A program made the translations under genes and the position numbers. Below are positions 26,052 through 34,524 of a stretch of DNA of 64,000 nt, piece by piece. The first letter of the stretch is position 1, and each line of letters begins with the position of its first letter. This stretch comes from Flemingiibacterium sp045586505 (GTDB taxonomy: Bacteria > Bacillota > Clostridia > Oscillospirales > CAG-272), in NCBI GenBank assembly GCA_045586505.1, contig JAZNAL010000026.1, positions 1 through 64,000 of the forward strand, written 5' to 3'. Under the pieces are notes generated by a model. It ran no database searches. It was not told where the DNA came from and saw only the letters and a list, made by a program, of their open reading frames with translations.

Positions 26052-27542
26052 ATGTATCAGAAGGACACGCACAAGGTCTGGCTTGCAACTGGTACGAACC
26101 GTGTTTATCTTGAGCCGTCGATGGCAAACCGTCACGGTCTAATTGCGGGCGCTACCGGTACAGGTAAGACCGTTACATTAAAGGTACTCGCGGAATCGTT
26201 CAGTGACATGGGCGTTCCCGTGTTTGTTGCGGATATCAAGGGCGACCTTTCGGGAATGTGCGAAGCCGGAAGCGAAAACAAGCACATCCGCCGCAGCATC
26301 GACACCATGGGCATCACCGATTTTAATTACACCTCCTATCCCGTACAATTCTGGGATGTGTACGGAAAGCAGGGACTTCCCGTACGCACCACTATCTCCG
26401 AAATGGGTCCCGACCTGCTGGCACGTCTGCTTGGTCTCAACGACACACAAAGCGGCATTCTCCGCATAGTATTCCGCGTAGCGGATGATAAGGAAATGCT
26501 GTTAGTCGACCTGAAGGATCTGCGCGCTATGGTGCAGTTTGTAGGCGATAACGCAAAAGAGTACAAGCTCACCTACGGCAACATTTCCCCACAATCTGTA
26601 GGTGCTATACAGCGTGCACTGCTCACTTTGGAGGACGAGGGCGGCGAAATTTTCTTCGGCGAGCCCTCACTTGAGCTTGCCGATTGGGTCGACTGGGCCG
26701 ATGACGGACGCGGTGTTATGAACATCCTCGAGTGCTCGGAGCTGTTCCAGCATCCGCTGCTTTACGGCACCTTCCTTCTGTGGATGCTTTCGGAGATTTA
26801 CGAGATGCTTCCCGAAGCCGGCGACCTTGAAAAGCCCAAATTGGCATTCTTCTTTGATGAAGCGCACCTGCTTTTCGATGATGCTCCAAAGGCGCTGGTG
26901 GACAAGGTCGAGCAGGTAGTGCGCCTTATCCGTTCCAAGGGCGTCAGTGTATGGTTTATAACTCAAAACCCCACGGATATCCCCGACAACGTGCTGGGAC
27001 AGATCGGTAACCGTGTGCAGCACGCTCTGCGCGCGTATACGCCAAACGATCAAAAGGCACTGAATGCCGCCGCTAAATCCTTCCGTGTCAACCCCGAATT
27101 TGACACCGCCGAGGCTATCATGTCCCTCGGTGTGGGTGAAGCGCTGGTCTCCGTTTTAGATGCTGACGGTGTGCCGTCGATCGTGGAGAGATGCAACATC
27201 CTGCCGCCAAGGAGCAGTATGAAGGCGGTAGATCCTATCCTGCTTCAAAGTGTAGTGCTGGCAAGCAGTCTGCGCGATAAATATGCCGCCGAGGAGGATC
27301 GTGAGTCCGCATACGAGCAGCTTTGTGAGGAGCGTGAGGAGGAAGCCAAGGCGGAAGCGAAGGCTAAAGAAAAAGCCGAAAAGGAAAAAGAAAAGGCTAA
27401 AGCCGAGAAAAAGGCAAAAACATCGTCCGGACGCAAAAAGACCTCCGTATTTGAAAAAGCGGTATCCAGCACCGCAAACACCATCGGTCGTGAGATCGGC
27501 AAAAAGATAGTCCGCGGCATTTTCGAAACCTTTCTTAAATAG
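26052..27542 (+). CDS. HerA/FtsK-like P-loop ATPase, DUF853 (YjgR) family
   Basis: A 496-aa ATPase of the DUF853 family, related to the HerA helicase C-terminal domain. Walker A GATGTGKT is at residues 33-40, Walker B LAFFFDEAHLLF at about 270-281, and the sensor-like WFITQNPTDIP follows. The C-terminus (about 415-470) is a highly charged Lys/Glu/Ala helix, probably coiled coil, before a short basic tail. The E. coli homologue YjgR has no settled role; DNA translocation or repair is a family-level guess. It is monocistronic with its own promoter and the SD aaggagt. Confidence 0.88.
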   Translation: MYQKDTHKVWLATGTNRVYLEPSMANRHGLIAGATGTGKTVTLKVLAESFSDMGVPVFVADIKGDLSGMCEAGSENKHIRRSIDTMGITDFNYTSYPVQFWDVYGKQGLPVRTTISEMGPDLLARLLGLNDTQSGILRIVFRVADDKEMLLVDLKDLRAMVQFVGDNAKEYKLTYGNISPQSVGAIQRALLTLEDEGGEIFFGEPSLELADWVDWADDGRGVMNILECSELFQHPLLYGTFLLWMLSEIYEMLPEAGDLEKPKLAFFFDEAHLLFDDAPKALVDKVEQVVRLIRSKGVSVWFITQNPTDIPDNVLGQIGNRVQHALRAYTPNDQKALNAAAKSFRVNPEFDTAEAIMSLGVGEALVSVLDADGVPSIVERCNILPPRSSMKAVDPILLQSVVLASSLRDKYAAEEDRESAYEQLCEEREEEAKAEAKAKEKAEKEKEKAKAEKKAKTSSGRKKTSVFEKAVSSTANTIGREIGKKIVRGIFETFLK

Positions 27543-27667
27543 AGATGTAAGCAAGCCCGAAGTGTTCGACGGCCTTGGTATAAATGTTAATCGGTCGCGA
27601 TTTTAACAATTTTACGAAAAATCGCACAAATTTATTACGTTAATTTGAAAAAATCTCACCCGAAATA

Positions 27668-27696
27668 TTGACATTGTAAAAAAAAAGATGTATACT
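27668..27696 (+). promoter_or_regulatory. Promoter of the branched-chain amino acid importer operon
   Basis: TTGACA (27668-27673), 17 bases, TATACT (27691-27696). It is about 35 bases upstream of the binding-protein start codon. Confidence 0.85.
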
Positions 27697-27736
27697 GTAT
27701 GTGTGAAATTATAAATCATTCATGGAGGTTATTATC

Positions 27737-28897
27737 ATGAAATTCACAAAAATTCTTGCACTCGTTCTTTGTGCCGTGCTCTGCTTCGGAATGGCAGCAT
27801 GCGGCAGTGTAAACTATGCAGAAAACAATACCGAGTATGTGATCGGTGTTTCCGGTCCTCTTACCGGCGGTGCTGCTATGTACGGTATCGCAGTTGCAAA
27901 TGCCGCTCAGCTCGCGGTTGATGAGATCAATGCAGCTGGTGGTCTCAACGGCGTTATGTTCAAGCTTGTCGCTCTTGACGATATGAACGATGCCACCAAG
28001 ATATCCACCAACTACTCCTCTCTCTATGAGGGCGGTATGCAGGTATCTCTCGGTACCGTTACCACTCAGCCCGGTCTTGAGTTCAAGAACCTTTCCGCTG
28101 ACGATAACGTTTTCTTCCTCACTCCTTCCGCATCCGGCGATGCCATTCCCGTAAACAAGAACGGCTATCAGATGTGCTTTGCGGACGGCAACCAGGGTAA
28201 GGTTGCGGCTGAATACGTAAACGCTAACTTTGCAGGTCAGACCATCGGCGTATTCTATAAGTCCGATGAGGCTTATTCTAAGGGTATTTACGATCAGTTC
28301 AAGGCAAACCTTGACACCTCGGTTACTGTAGTTGAAACCACCTTCACCGATGCAAACGCAACCGACTTTTCGACTCAGATCGATACTCTGAAGGCTTGCA
28401 ACTTCATCTTCATGCCCATCTACTATACTCCCGCTTCGCTCTTCTTGCAGCAGGCAAAGGACATCATGGCTGCTGATGCGGTCTACTACGGCTGCGACGG
28501 CTTCGACGGCATCGATAACATCGATGGCTTCGATATCACCTTGATTCCTCAGGAAATCACCATGCTCTCCCACTTCAACTCCAAGGCTACGGACGGTCTT
28601 GCAAAGGAGTTTATCGACAAGTATGTTGACAAATTCGGTTCCGAGACCCTTAACCAGTTCGGTGCTTCTGCTTACGACTGCGTATATGCAATCTACGGCG
28701 CTATGAAGAAGGCTATCGACGAGGGCAAGGAAATCCCCGTTACCATCAGCGCATCCGACCTCTGCGACATCCTTATGGCACAGTTCGAGGGCGGCTACTC
28801 TCTTGAAAAGGCTGTTACCGGCGAAAACATCACCTGGGAATCCACCGGTTATGTAAACAAGGGCGCCATCAAGTACATTATCAAAGAAGCTAACTGA
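27737..28897 (+). CDS. livK: Branched-chain amino acid ABC transporter substrate-binding lipoprotein
   Basis: A 386-aa periplasmic-binding-protein-like lipoprotein. Signal peptide with lipobox GMAAC (Cys at about 21), then two Leu/Ile/Val-binding lobes (type 1 fold) beginning YVIGVSGPLTGGAAMYG. The ATG at 27737 follows SD ggaggt; a longer in-frame start lacks an SD. It captures branched-chain or related amino acids for the permease pair downstream. A large hairpin lies between this gene and livH, suggesting unequal expression of the binding protein. Ligand specificity cannot be read from sequence. Confidence 0.93.
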   Translation: MKFTKILALVLCAVLCFGMAACGSVNYAENNTEYVIGVSGPLTGGAAMYGIAVANAAQLAVDEINAAGGLNGVMFKLVALDDMNDATKISTNYSSLYEGGMQVSLGTVTTQPGLEFKNLSADDNVFFLTPSASGDAIPVNKNGYQMCFADGNQGKVAAEYVNANFAGQTIGVFYKSDEAYSKGIYDQFKANLDTSVTVVETTFTDANATDFSTQIDTLKACNFIFMPIYYTPASLFLQQAKDIMAADAVYYGCDGFDGIDNIDGFDITLIPQEITMLSHFNSKATDGLAKEFIDKYVDKFGSETLNQFGASAYDCVYAIYGAMKKAIDEGKEIPVTISASDLCDILMAQFEGGYSLEKAVTGENITWESTGYVNKGAIKYIIKEAN

Positions 28898-28904
28898 TAG
28901 CTTT

Positions 28905-28926
28905 ACGTTTTAAGAACGTTTTAAGA
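28905..28926. repeat. 11-bp tandem repeat between livK and livH
   Basis: ACGTTTTAAGA is present twice in direct tandem, immediately before the intercistronic hairpin. Confidence 0.85.
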
Positions 28927-28928
28927 GA

Positions 28929-28970
28929 ATAACTGCATATACCGACCGAAGGGTCGGTATATGCAGTTAT
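28929..28970 (+). promoter_or_regulatory. 19-bp intercistronic hairpin between livK and livH
   Basis: Residues 28929-28947 pair without mismatch with 28952-28970 around a GAAG loop. There is no T tract after the stem, so it is probably not a terminator. Such hairpins after binding-protein genes usually protect the upstream mRNA from 3' exonucleases or mark a processing site, raising binding-protein output relative to permeases. Confidence 0.85.
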
Positions 28971-28989
28971 GGCTATAAAAGGAATTTAT

Positions 28990-29862
28990 ATGGAACTTAT
29001 TTTATCAACCCTGATAAACGGTCTGAGCCTTGGCGGCATATATGCCATGATAGCACTTGGCTATACAATGGTTTACGGTATCGCCAAAATGCTCAACTTT
29101 GCCCACGGCGATATCATCATGGTCGGCGGATATGTTATATATGTGTTCATGGCACTTAAAAATCCCCTGCTCGCTATCGCTATGGCAGTTCTTTTCTGCG
29201 TCATGCTCGGTATTCTTATCGAAAAGGTGGCGTACAAACCCCTTCGTGGCGCATCCCCTCTGGCGGTGCTGATCACCGCCATCGGCGTAAGCTATCTTCT
29301 GCAGAGCCTTGCACAGATCGTGTTCGGCTCCGCTAACAAAATGGTCACCGTATACGATTTCGGCTCGGTCAGCTTCCTCGGAGTTACCGTACAGATCTCC
29401 GCTCTTGTTACTCTTGCCGTAACTGTTGTCGTAATGATCACGCTTACCCTTTTCATCAAATACACCCGCCTCGGACGCGCTATGATCGCGGTTTCCGAGG
29501 ATAAGGGCGCGGCACAGCTCATGGGTATCAACGTTAACGGTATTATTACTGTAACCTTCGCCATCGGCTCTGCACTTGCAGCGCTTGCGGGACTGTTCTA
29601 TCTTCTGAAGGCTCCCAGCATTTCCAGCACTCTCGGCGCAATGCCCGGTATCAAAGCGTTTACCGCGGCAGTTATCGGCGGTATCGGCTCTATTCCCGGC
29701 GCCATGCTCGGCGGCATACTTCTCGGTATGGTTGAGTGCATCTCCTATAAGATCACCGCTATCGCTCCTTACACAGACGCTATCGAGTTCTCTATACTTA
29801 TAATCATTCTTCTTGTACGTCCTACCGGATTCCTCGGTAAGAAACGGAGGGAAAAGGTATGA
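28990..29862 (+). CDS. livH: Branched-chain amino acid ABC transporter permease LivH
   Basis: A 290-aa inner-membrane permease with about eight hydrophobic segments. The LivH hallmarks are clear: N-terminal NGLSLGGIYAMIALGYTMVYG, then LNFAHGDIIMVGGY, and C-terminal GGIGSIPGAMLGG, the region contacting the ATPase. The ATG at 28990 follows SD aaaagga. Its stop overlaps the livM start (ATGA), so the two permeases are coupled. Confidence 0.94.
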   Translation: MELILSTLINGLSLGGIYAMIALGYTMVYGIAKMLNFAHGDIIMVGGYVIYVFMALKNPLLAIAMAVLFCVMLGILIEKVAYKPLRGASPLAVLITAIGVSYLLQSLAQIVFGSANKMVTVYDFGSVSFLGVTVQISALVTLAVTVVVMITLTLFIKYTRLGRAMIAVSEDKGAAQLMGINVNGIITVTFAIGSALAALAGLFYLLKAPSISSTLGAMPGIKAFTAAVIGGIGSIPGAMLGGILLGMVECISYKITAIAPYTDAIEFSILIIILLVRPTGFLGKKRREKV

Positions 29863-31004
29863 TGAAGGCACTTCGTAATTTCAAGTGGAACCACTACATA
29901 AACTATATCGTTATAGGTATACTGACCACAGTTCTCGGAGGAATGGCTCTGGGCGGCTACAGATTTGACAGCTCCCTTCTGTTCCTTCTTGAAAAGATCG
30001 CTATAAGCATCATCCTTGCGGTATCGCTTTCACTTGTTGTAGGCTTCCTTGGCGAGCTATCTCTCGGACACGCCGGATTTATGTGCGTCGGTGCTTATCT
30101 CGGCGGTAAGATCGCGGCCGTTCTCGAGCCGACTCTCGGCAACGGACCTCTCGGATTTTTTATAGCTCTTGTGGTGGGCGGTGCAGCAGCGGCACTCTGC
30201 GGCGTTATCATCGGTATTCCCGCACTCCGACTTCGCGGAGACTACCTTGCTATTGTGACCCTTGCGTTCGGCGAGATCGTAAAGTCCATTTTCCAGAACA
30301 CCTCTACCGAATCCTTCGGCGGTGCTATCGGACTTCCCACTCCCCGTTACGATAAGAAATATCTTTTCATTTTTGCATTTATTCTCGTGCTTGTAACCCT
30401 TGCCGTGGTACAGAACTTTATCCGCTCAAAGCATGGCAGAGCCGTTACGGCGATCCGTGATAACGAGATCGCGGCACGTGCTACCGGTATAAACGTAACC
30501 AAGTACAAGCTGCTTGCCTTCACCCTGTCCGCAACATTTGCGGGCATTGCAGGCGTACTCTACAGCTTCAGCAATTACACCGTTCAAAGCGCGAAATTCG
30601 GGTACAACTATTCTATCGAGATCCTTGTAATGGTAGTTCTCGGCGGTATGGGAAGCGTTAACGGCTCCATTATCGCGGCGGCGCTCATAACTTTCCTTAA
30701 CACCAAGCTGGCAACCGTGCTTACGGGTGATCTCGCCGTGCTTCAGAATCTTCTCTACGCGCTCATCCTTATCGTTATCGTTGTTTACAATAATGCTCCC
30801 GCATTAAAGAGCTTCCGCGACAGGTACAACTTTGGCGCACTTGCCAGAAAGCTTGCAAGACGCAAAAACGATCCCTCCCATATCAAGGATGACCAGGCGA
30901 AGTGGGACGTCGTTCCTACCAAGATAGAGATGAACGAGGTTCTCTCCATAGATCTGACACCCCAGGACAAGCAGGGATATGAGAAAAAAGGAGGAGATGA
31001 GTAA
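29859..31004 (+). CDS. livM: Branched-chain amino acid ABC transporter permease LivM
   Basis: A 381-aa permease partner of LivH. Family motifs SLGHAGFMCVGAYLGG, LRLRGDYLAIVTLAFGEI and VLGGMGSVNGSIIAA are present. After the last membrane segment the protein continues about 60 residues into a charged cytoplasmic tail (ARKLARRKNDPSHIK through QGYEKKGGDE), longer than many LivM proteins. The start could be either of two adjacent ATGs. Its stop overlaps the livG ATG by one base (TAATG). Confidence 0.93.
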   Translation: MMKALRNFKWNHYINYIVIGILTTVLGGMALGGYRFDSSLLFLLEKIAISIILAVSLSLVVGFLGELSLGHAGFMCVGAYLGGKIAAVLEPTLGNGPLGFFIALVVGGAAAALCGVIIGIPALRLRGDYLAIVTLAFGEIVKSIFQNTSTESFGGAIGLPTPRYDKKYLFIFAFILVLVTLAVVQNFIRSKHGRAVTAIRDNEIAARATGINVTKYKLLAFTLSATFAGIAGVLYSFSNYTVQSAKFGYNYSIEILVMVVLGGMGSVNGSIIAAALITFLNTKLATVLTGDLAVLQNLLYALILIVIVVYNNAPALKSFRDRYNFGALARKLARRKNDPSHIKDDQAKWDVVPTKIEMNEVLSIDLTPQDKQGYEKKGGDE

Positions 31005-31774
31005 TGGCTGATTACATTCTTGAAACAAAGAATCTCGGTATCTCCTTCGGCGGTCTTAAAGCGGCACAGGATGTGAACATCCGCATAAAGAAGAATCAGA
31101 TCTACGGTCTTATCGGTCCCAACGGTGCCGGAAAGACCACGATATTCAATCTTCTCACAGGCGTTTACAAGCCCACAGCCGGTACATTCTACCTCGACGG
31201 CGAGGAGCTTAAGGGACTCGCTCAGGACAAGATAAACGGTAAGGGAATAGCACGCACGTTCCAGAACATCCGTCTTTTCAACAACATGACTGTAATCAGA
31301 AATGTTATGGTTGGTCTGCACAACCGCCCCGAATACAAGTGCAGTGTTGCAGAGACATTATTCCGTCTTCCCCGCCATTTCAAGGTTGAGAAGGCGATGC
31401 GTGAGAAGGCAAAGGAGCTGCTTCGCATCTTTGATCTTGAAGAGGAGCGCAACAATCTCGCCTGCAATCTGCCTTACGGTAAGCAGAGAAAATTGGAGAT
31501 CGCACGAGCGCTTGCCACAAATCCGAAGCTGCTGCTCCTCGATGAGCCTGCAGCGGGCATGAATCCTCATGAAACCGAGGATCTTGTAAAGACCATACGC
31601 TTTATACGCGACAGCTTCAATATGACAATACTACTGATCGAGCACGATATGAAGTTTGTGTCGGGACTCTGTGACGAGGTCACTGTGTTGAATTTCGGCA
31701 CGGTGCTTGCGGAGGGCGACACCAAGACTGCCTTAAACGATCCCGAGGTCATTAAGGCATACATCGGAGGTTAA
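31004..31774 (+). CDS. livG: Branched-chain amino acid ABC transporter ATP-binding protein LivG
   Basis: A 256-aa ATPase. Walker A GPNGAGKTT, Walker B LLLLDEPAAGMNP and H-loop LIEHDM are intact, and the LivG feature GIARTFQNIRLFNNMTVIRN is seen. The signature reads LPYGKQRKLEIARAL, the LSYGxQR-type variant normal in LivG. It is translationally coupled to livM. The operon is interrupted after this gene by a 121-base structured spacer before livF. Confidence 0.95.
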   Translation: MADYILETKNLGISFGGLKAAQDVNIRIKKNQIYGLIGPNGAGKTTIFNLLTGVYKPTAGTFYLDGEELKGLAQDKINGKGIARTFQNIRLFNNMTVIRNVMVGLHNRPEYKCSVAETLFRLPRHFKVEKAMREKAKELLRIFDLEEERNNLACNLPYGKQRKLEIARALATNPKLLLLDEPAAGMNPHETEDLVKTIRFIRDSFNMTILLIEHDMKFVSGLCDEVTVLNFGTVLAEGDTKTALNDPEVIKAYIGG

Positions 31775-31775
31775 A

Positions 31776-31883
31776 GTCTGAAAAACGGGGCGTTTTTCAG
31801 ACAAGGAAGTCTTGTGCCTTTCGCATCTCTTATGCGATTTCCATATGGATACCGGCACAAAACCTCGCAATCGTTGGAAAGGA
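31776..31883 (+). ncRNA. Intercistronic structured RNA element, copy A (livG-livF)
   Basis: P0: a 12-bp A/U-rich hairpin (31776-31787 with 31791-31802). Then a three-way junction: P1 (31807-31818 with 31854-31865, 7 bp core UUGUGCC/GGCACAA plus flanking pairs), P2 UCGCAU/AUGCGA (31821-31826, 31832-31837), P3 UCC/GGA (31840-31842, 31847-31849). The element ends in the livF SD GAAAGGA. The strand CCUUUC (31817-31822) is complementary to GAAAGG (31877-31882). The same architecture and much of the sequence recur at 50782-50890. No Rfam family was recognised. Confidence 0.7.
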
Positions 31884-31895
31884 ATGGCTATATCT

Positions 31896-32606
31896 ATGGC
31901 AATGCTTGAAGTAAAAGACCTTGAAGTCTACTACGGCGTGATCTGCGCGCTTAAGGGTATCAGCTTCGAGGTAAACGAGGGAGAGATCGTCACTCTCATC
32001 GGCGCAAACGGTGCGGGTAAAACCACCACCATGCAGAGTGTCGTCGGACTTATCCCCACAAGAGCGGGAAGCGTCACCTTTGACGGTCACGACATCACAA
32101 AGACTCCCTGCCACAAAATAGTGCATCTCGGTATGACACAGGTGCCCGAGGGAAGACGCATCTTCCAGGAGCTGACCGTTTACGAGAACCTCCTTATGGG
32201 TGCATACTCCATGAAGGATCAGTCGGGCTTTAAGGCGGACATCGACGCGGTATATACCCGATTCCCACGCCTTGCGGAGAGACGCAACCAGATCGCGGGT
32301 ACGCTTTCGGGCGGTGAGCAGCAGATGCTTGCTATGGGCAGAGCGATCATGAGTCATCCCAAGCTTTTAATGCTGGATGAGCCGTCAATGGGTCTGTCCC
32401 CTCTGCTTGTGGATCAGGTATTTGAGATCATCAAGGACATCAACAAGGATGGCACCACCATTCTTCTGGTCGAGCAGAATGCGGGCAAGTCGCTTGCGAT
32501 CTCCGACCGAGCATACGTGCTGGAAAACGGCAGGATCGTCCTCACCGGTACAGGTACGGAGCTTGCCGCAAGCGAGATGGTCAAGAAGGCTTATCTCGGC
32601 GGCTGA
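31896..32606 (+). CDS. livF: Branched-chain amino acid ABC transporter ATP-binding protein LivF
   Basis: A 236-aa ATPase, second energiser of the importer. Walker A GANGAGKTT, signature LSGGEQQ, Walker B LLMLDEPSMGLSP and the LivF-type segment VPEGRRIFQELTVYENL are present. Three ATGs lie close together; 31884 touches the SD with no spacer, so 31896 (MAMLEVKD) at 12 bases from GAAAGGA is preferred, matching the spacing at the homologous RNA element before oadG. Translation may be controlled by that element. The operon ends with a strong terminator. Confidence 0.92.
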   Translation: MAMLEVKDLEVYYGVICALKGISFEVNEGEIVTLIGANGAGKTTTMQSVVGLIPTRAGSVTFDGHDITKTPCHKIVHLGMTQVPEGRRIFQELTVYENLLMGAYSMKDQSGFKADIDAVYTRFPRLAERRNQIAGTLSGGEQQMLAMGRAIMSHPKLLMLDEPSMGLSPLLVDQVFEIIKDINKDGTTILLVEQNAGKSLAISDRAYVLENGRIVLTGTGTELAASEMVKKAYLGG

Positions 32607-32650
32607 GTTATAATGGAGCTTCGCACAAAACTTATCTGTAGTGAAAAATG

Positions 32651-32689
32651 GGGCTGATGCAGCTTGTAACTGCATCAGCCCTCTGTTTT
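32651..32689. terminator. Terminator after livF, bidirectional
   Basis: A 12-bp perfect stem GGGCTGATGCAG/CTGCATCAGCCC (32651-32662 with 32670-32681), then CTCTGTTTT. On the minus strand the same hairpin is followed by CATTTTTC, serving the convergent membrane-protein gene. Confidence 0.92.
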
Positions 32690-32695
32690 ACAAAC

Positions 32696-33634
32696 TCAAA
32701 ACAAATTCGGAATTATGTCTGCAATTAAATATCCCGACACAAATGAAACTGCATTTGCAACAAACGCATACACCACACACATCGCTCTACTGGGCGGATC
32801 ACTGCTGACGCGCTTTAAGCATACAGCATAGATCACAGCCTCCAAAATAAATACGATAAGTTCAAAAAAAATGTAAGCAGCAACATAAGCAAGGAATCCG
32901 GATCTGTAGCTAATAATATTAAGCGCCGTATTCAGTATCACCTGCGTCACCGTATTGACACCTATGATCAGCCGAAGCTCTTTTTTCTCTCTGAAACCAA
33001 ATGCTAAAGCGATGCCTGATTCAATAAGTATGGTGATAATGATACGTGCTGCCAACGTAATCAGCTCTACTTTATAATTATATGAGCGCTGCGCACAAAG
33101 CAGTGTGCTTGCAGTCACAGGCTCACTGTATGCCACACCGTGCTCCGTAAAAGACCCGTCGGGGATATCTACCGAAAAATAACTGTCAAAGGCATAGCGT
33201 TCATATATTCCGCTTGTCATGAACATATTATACTCGGGAAAATACAGGAGGATCTTGAACGAATCCGGCGGATAATATGTCCATGCAAGCTCATTGTCCT
33301 CGCCGATCTCCCATGCCATCTGCAAGAAGTAGTAGCCGTCAGGATCCTTGTAGTTCGCGAAAAGCTGCCATGTGTCGGGATCAAGCTCTGCGCCCTGATA
33401 ATTCCCGGTGTGATACGCATATTTCTCATTGCCGTCCCAAACCGAATGCGGGCCGGTGGAATGGTCTTGACTCAAAAGTGTACCGTAGCACGCTGTATCC
33501 CCAAGTCCCGTGAATGTGATGCGTACAGATGGCTTTGGACCCATGTCAGCGCTGACACTAAGAGAGAAAAACGCTGATAATATGATAATGCAAATAAAAA
33601 TGCTTAGTATTCGGCGGTATTCTATTCCCTTCAT
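32696..33634 (-). CDS. Membrane protein of unknown function with N-terminal exported domain
   Basis: A 312-aa protein: signal peptide or first membrane segment (about 8-28), an exported domain of about 155 residues beginning ADMGPKPSVRITF, then four or five membrane segments (about 190-310). I recall related MGPKPSV-type proteins in gut Firmicutes but no assigned function. The aromatic-rich exported domain (WDGNEKYAY, WEIGEDNELAW) suggests a binding role. The ATG at 33634 follows SD aaggag. It is alone between convergent livF and divergent phosphatase genes. Confidence 0.75.
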   Translation of the reverse strand: MKGIEYRRILSIFICIIILSAFFSLSVSADMGPKPSVRITFTGLGDTACYGTLLSQDHSTGPHSVWDGNEKYAYHTGNYQGAELDPDTWQLFANYKDPDGYYFLQMAWEIGEDNELAWTYYPPDSFKILLYFPEYNMFMTSGIYERYAFDSYFSVDIPDGSFTEHGVAYSEPVTASTLLCAQRSYNYKVELITLAARIIITILIESGIALAFGFREKKELRLIIGVNTVTQVILNTALNIISYRSGFLAYVAAYIFFELIVFILEAVIYAVCLKRVSSDPPSRAMCVVYAFVANAVSFVSGYLIADIIPNLF

Positions 33635-33776
33635 GGCTTTCTCCTTATTAAAAATGATATGATAATAATCCATTTCCCATCCTGCTGATTTAGACGGCGA
33701 TTATTCGTAAAAGTTCCGCTGAACACATTGTACAGATAAAAATGCCGTTTTGCGGCATCGTGCCGCTTCTAAAGCA

Positions 33777-33805
33777 TTGACAATTATAATCTTTTGTGAT
33801 AAAAT
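33777..33805 (+). promoter_or_regulatory. Promoter of the histidine phosphatase gene
   Basis: TTGACA (33777-33782), 17 bases, TAAAAT (33800-33805), about 30 bases before the start codon. A 6-bp hairpin ATGCCG/CGGCAT lies just upstream (33742-33758). Confidence 0.8.
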
Positions 33806-33835
33806 AATACCATCAAAGAATAAAAGAGGGATAGC

Positions 33836-34480
33836 ATGACACGCATGATATTTGTTCGCCACGGCGAGAGTCTTGGCAATTTGACTCGCCGTTTCTACGG
33901 GCAGACCGATGGCGCACTTACCGATAAAGGCAGAGCGCAGGCAAAGCTGACCGCAGAGTATCTGAAAGGCACCCACATTGATGCAGCATACGCAAGCGAT
34001 CTTATAAGAGCCTATGAAACCGGCAGTATTGTCGCCGCGCCCCACGGACTTGTGCCGATTCCTGATAAAAATCTGCGTGAGATAAACGCCGGCAAGTGGG
34101 AGGATCTGCCATTTAGCGAGATCATCGAAAACTACCCCGACACCTTCGGTGTGTGGATGAATGATGTCGGCGCCTCACGCCCCGACGACGGCGAAAGCGT
34201 TGCCGAGCTGTATGAGCGTGTCACACGCGAAGTCTGGCGGATCGCCGAGGAAAACCCGGGCAAAACTCTTCTCATTGCCACCCATGCGACCCCAATCCGC
34301 GTGCTCACCTGCTACTGGAGCGGTAAGGGTGTCGCTGCGACAAAGGATTTCGGCTGGGTACCCAATGCCTCCGTATCTATAGTCGATTATGATACCGACA
34401 CCCACACAGTCAAGGTTAACGTAATCGGTGACGTCTCTTTCATGGGCGACATAGTAACCGAGCTTCCCAAAAATGTTTAA
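33836..34480 (+). CDS. Histidine phosphatase family protein (phosphoglycerate mutase-like)
   Basis: A 214-aa protein of the branch-1 histidine phosphatase superfamily. The catalytic phospho-histidine motif is VRHGES (His9), with the second conserved Arg in SDLIRAYET, catalytic Glu in LREINAGKWE and the second His in IATHATPIR. It could be a phosphoglycerate mutase-like, alpha-ribazole or broad phosphatase; the sequence does not separate these. It is monocistronic, with its own promoter and a strong terminator. Confidence 0.87.
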   Translation: MTRMIFVRHGESLGNLTRRFYGQTDGALTDKGRAQAKLTAEYLKGTHIDAAYASDLIRAYETGSIVAAPHGLVPIPDKNLREINAGKWEDLPFSEIIENYPDTFGVWMNDVGASRPDDGESVAELYERVTREVWRIAEENPGKTLLIATHATPIRVLTCYWSGKGVAATKDFGWVPNASVSIVDYDTDTHTVKVNVIGDVSFMGDIVTELPKNV

Positions 34481-34513
34481 AAAAGGTTCACGCCGCGGCG
34501 TGAACCTTTTTTG
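34479..34513. terminator. Bidirectional terminator between phosphatase and gdhA
   Basis: A stem of about 15 bp made of an A run, GGTTCACGCC, a short loop, GGCGTGAACC and a T run. A and T tails on the two sides let it act for both convergent genes. Confidence 0.95.
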
Positions 34514-34524
34514 TGTAAGCAATA

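Noticed and set aside
29005..29871. 288-codon frame antisense to livH
   Set aside because: Shadow of livH, which has clear LivH motifs.
32616..32632. GCACAAAACTT near livF end resembles part of the P1 strand of the repeated RNA element
   Set aside because: No partner strand, no P0/P2/P3 and no SD follow; the match is about 10 bases and probably chance or a trivial remnant.
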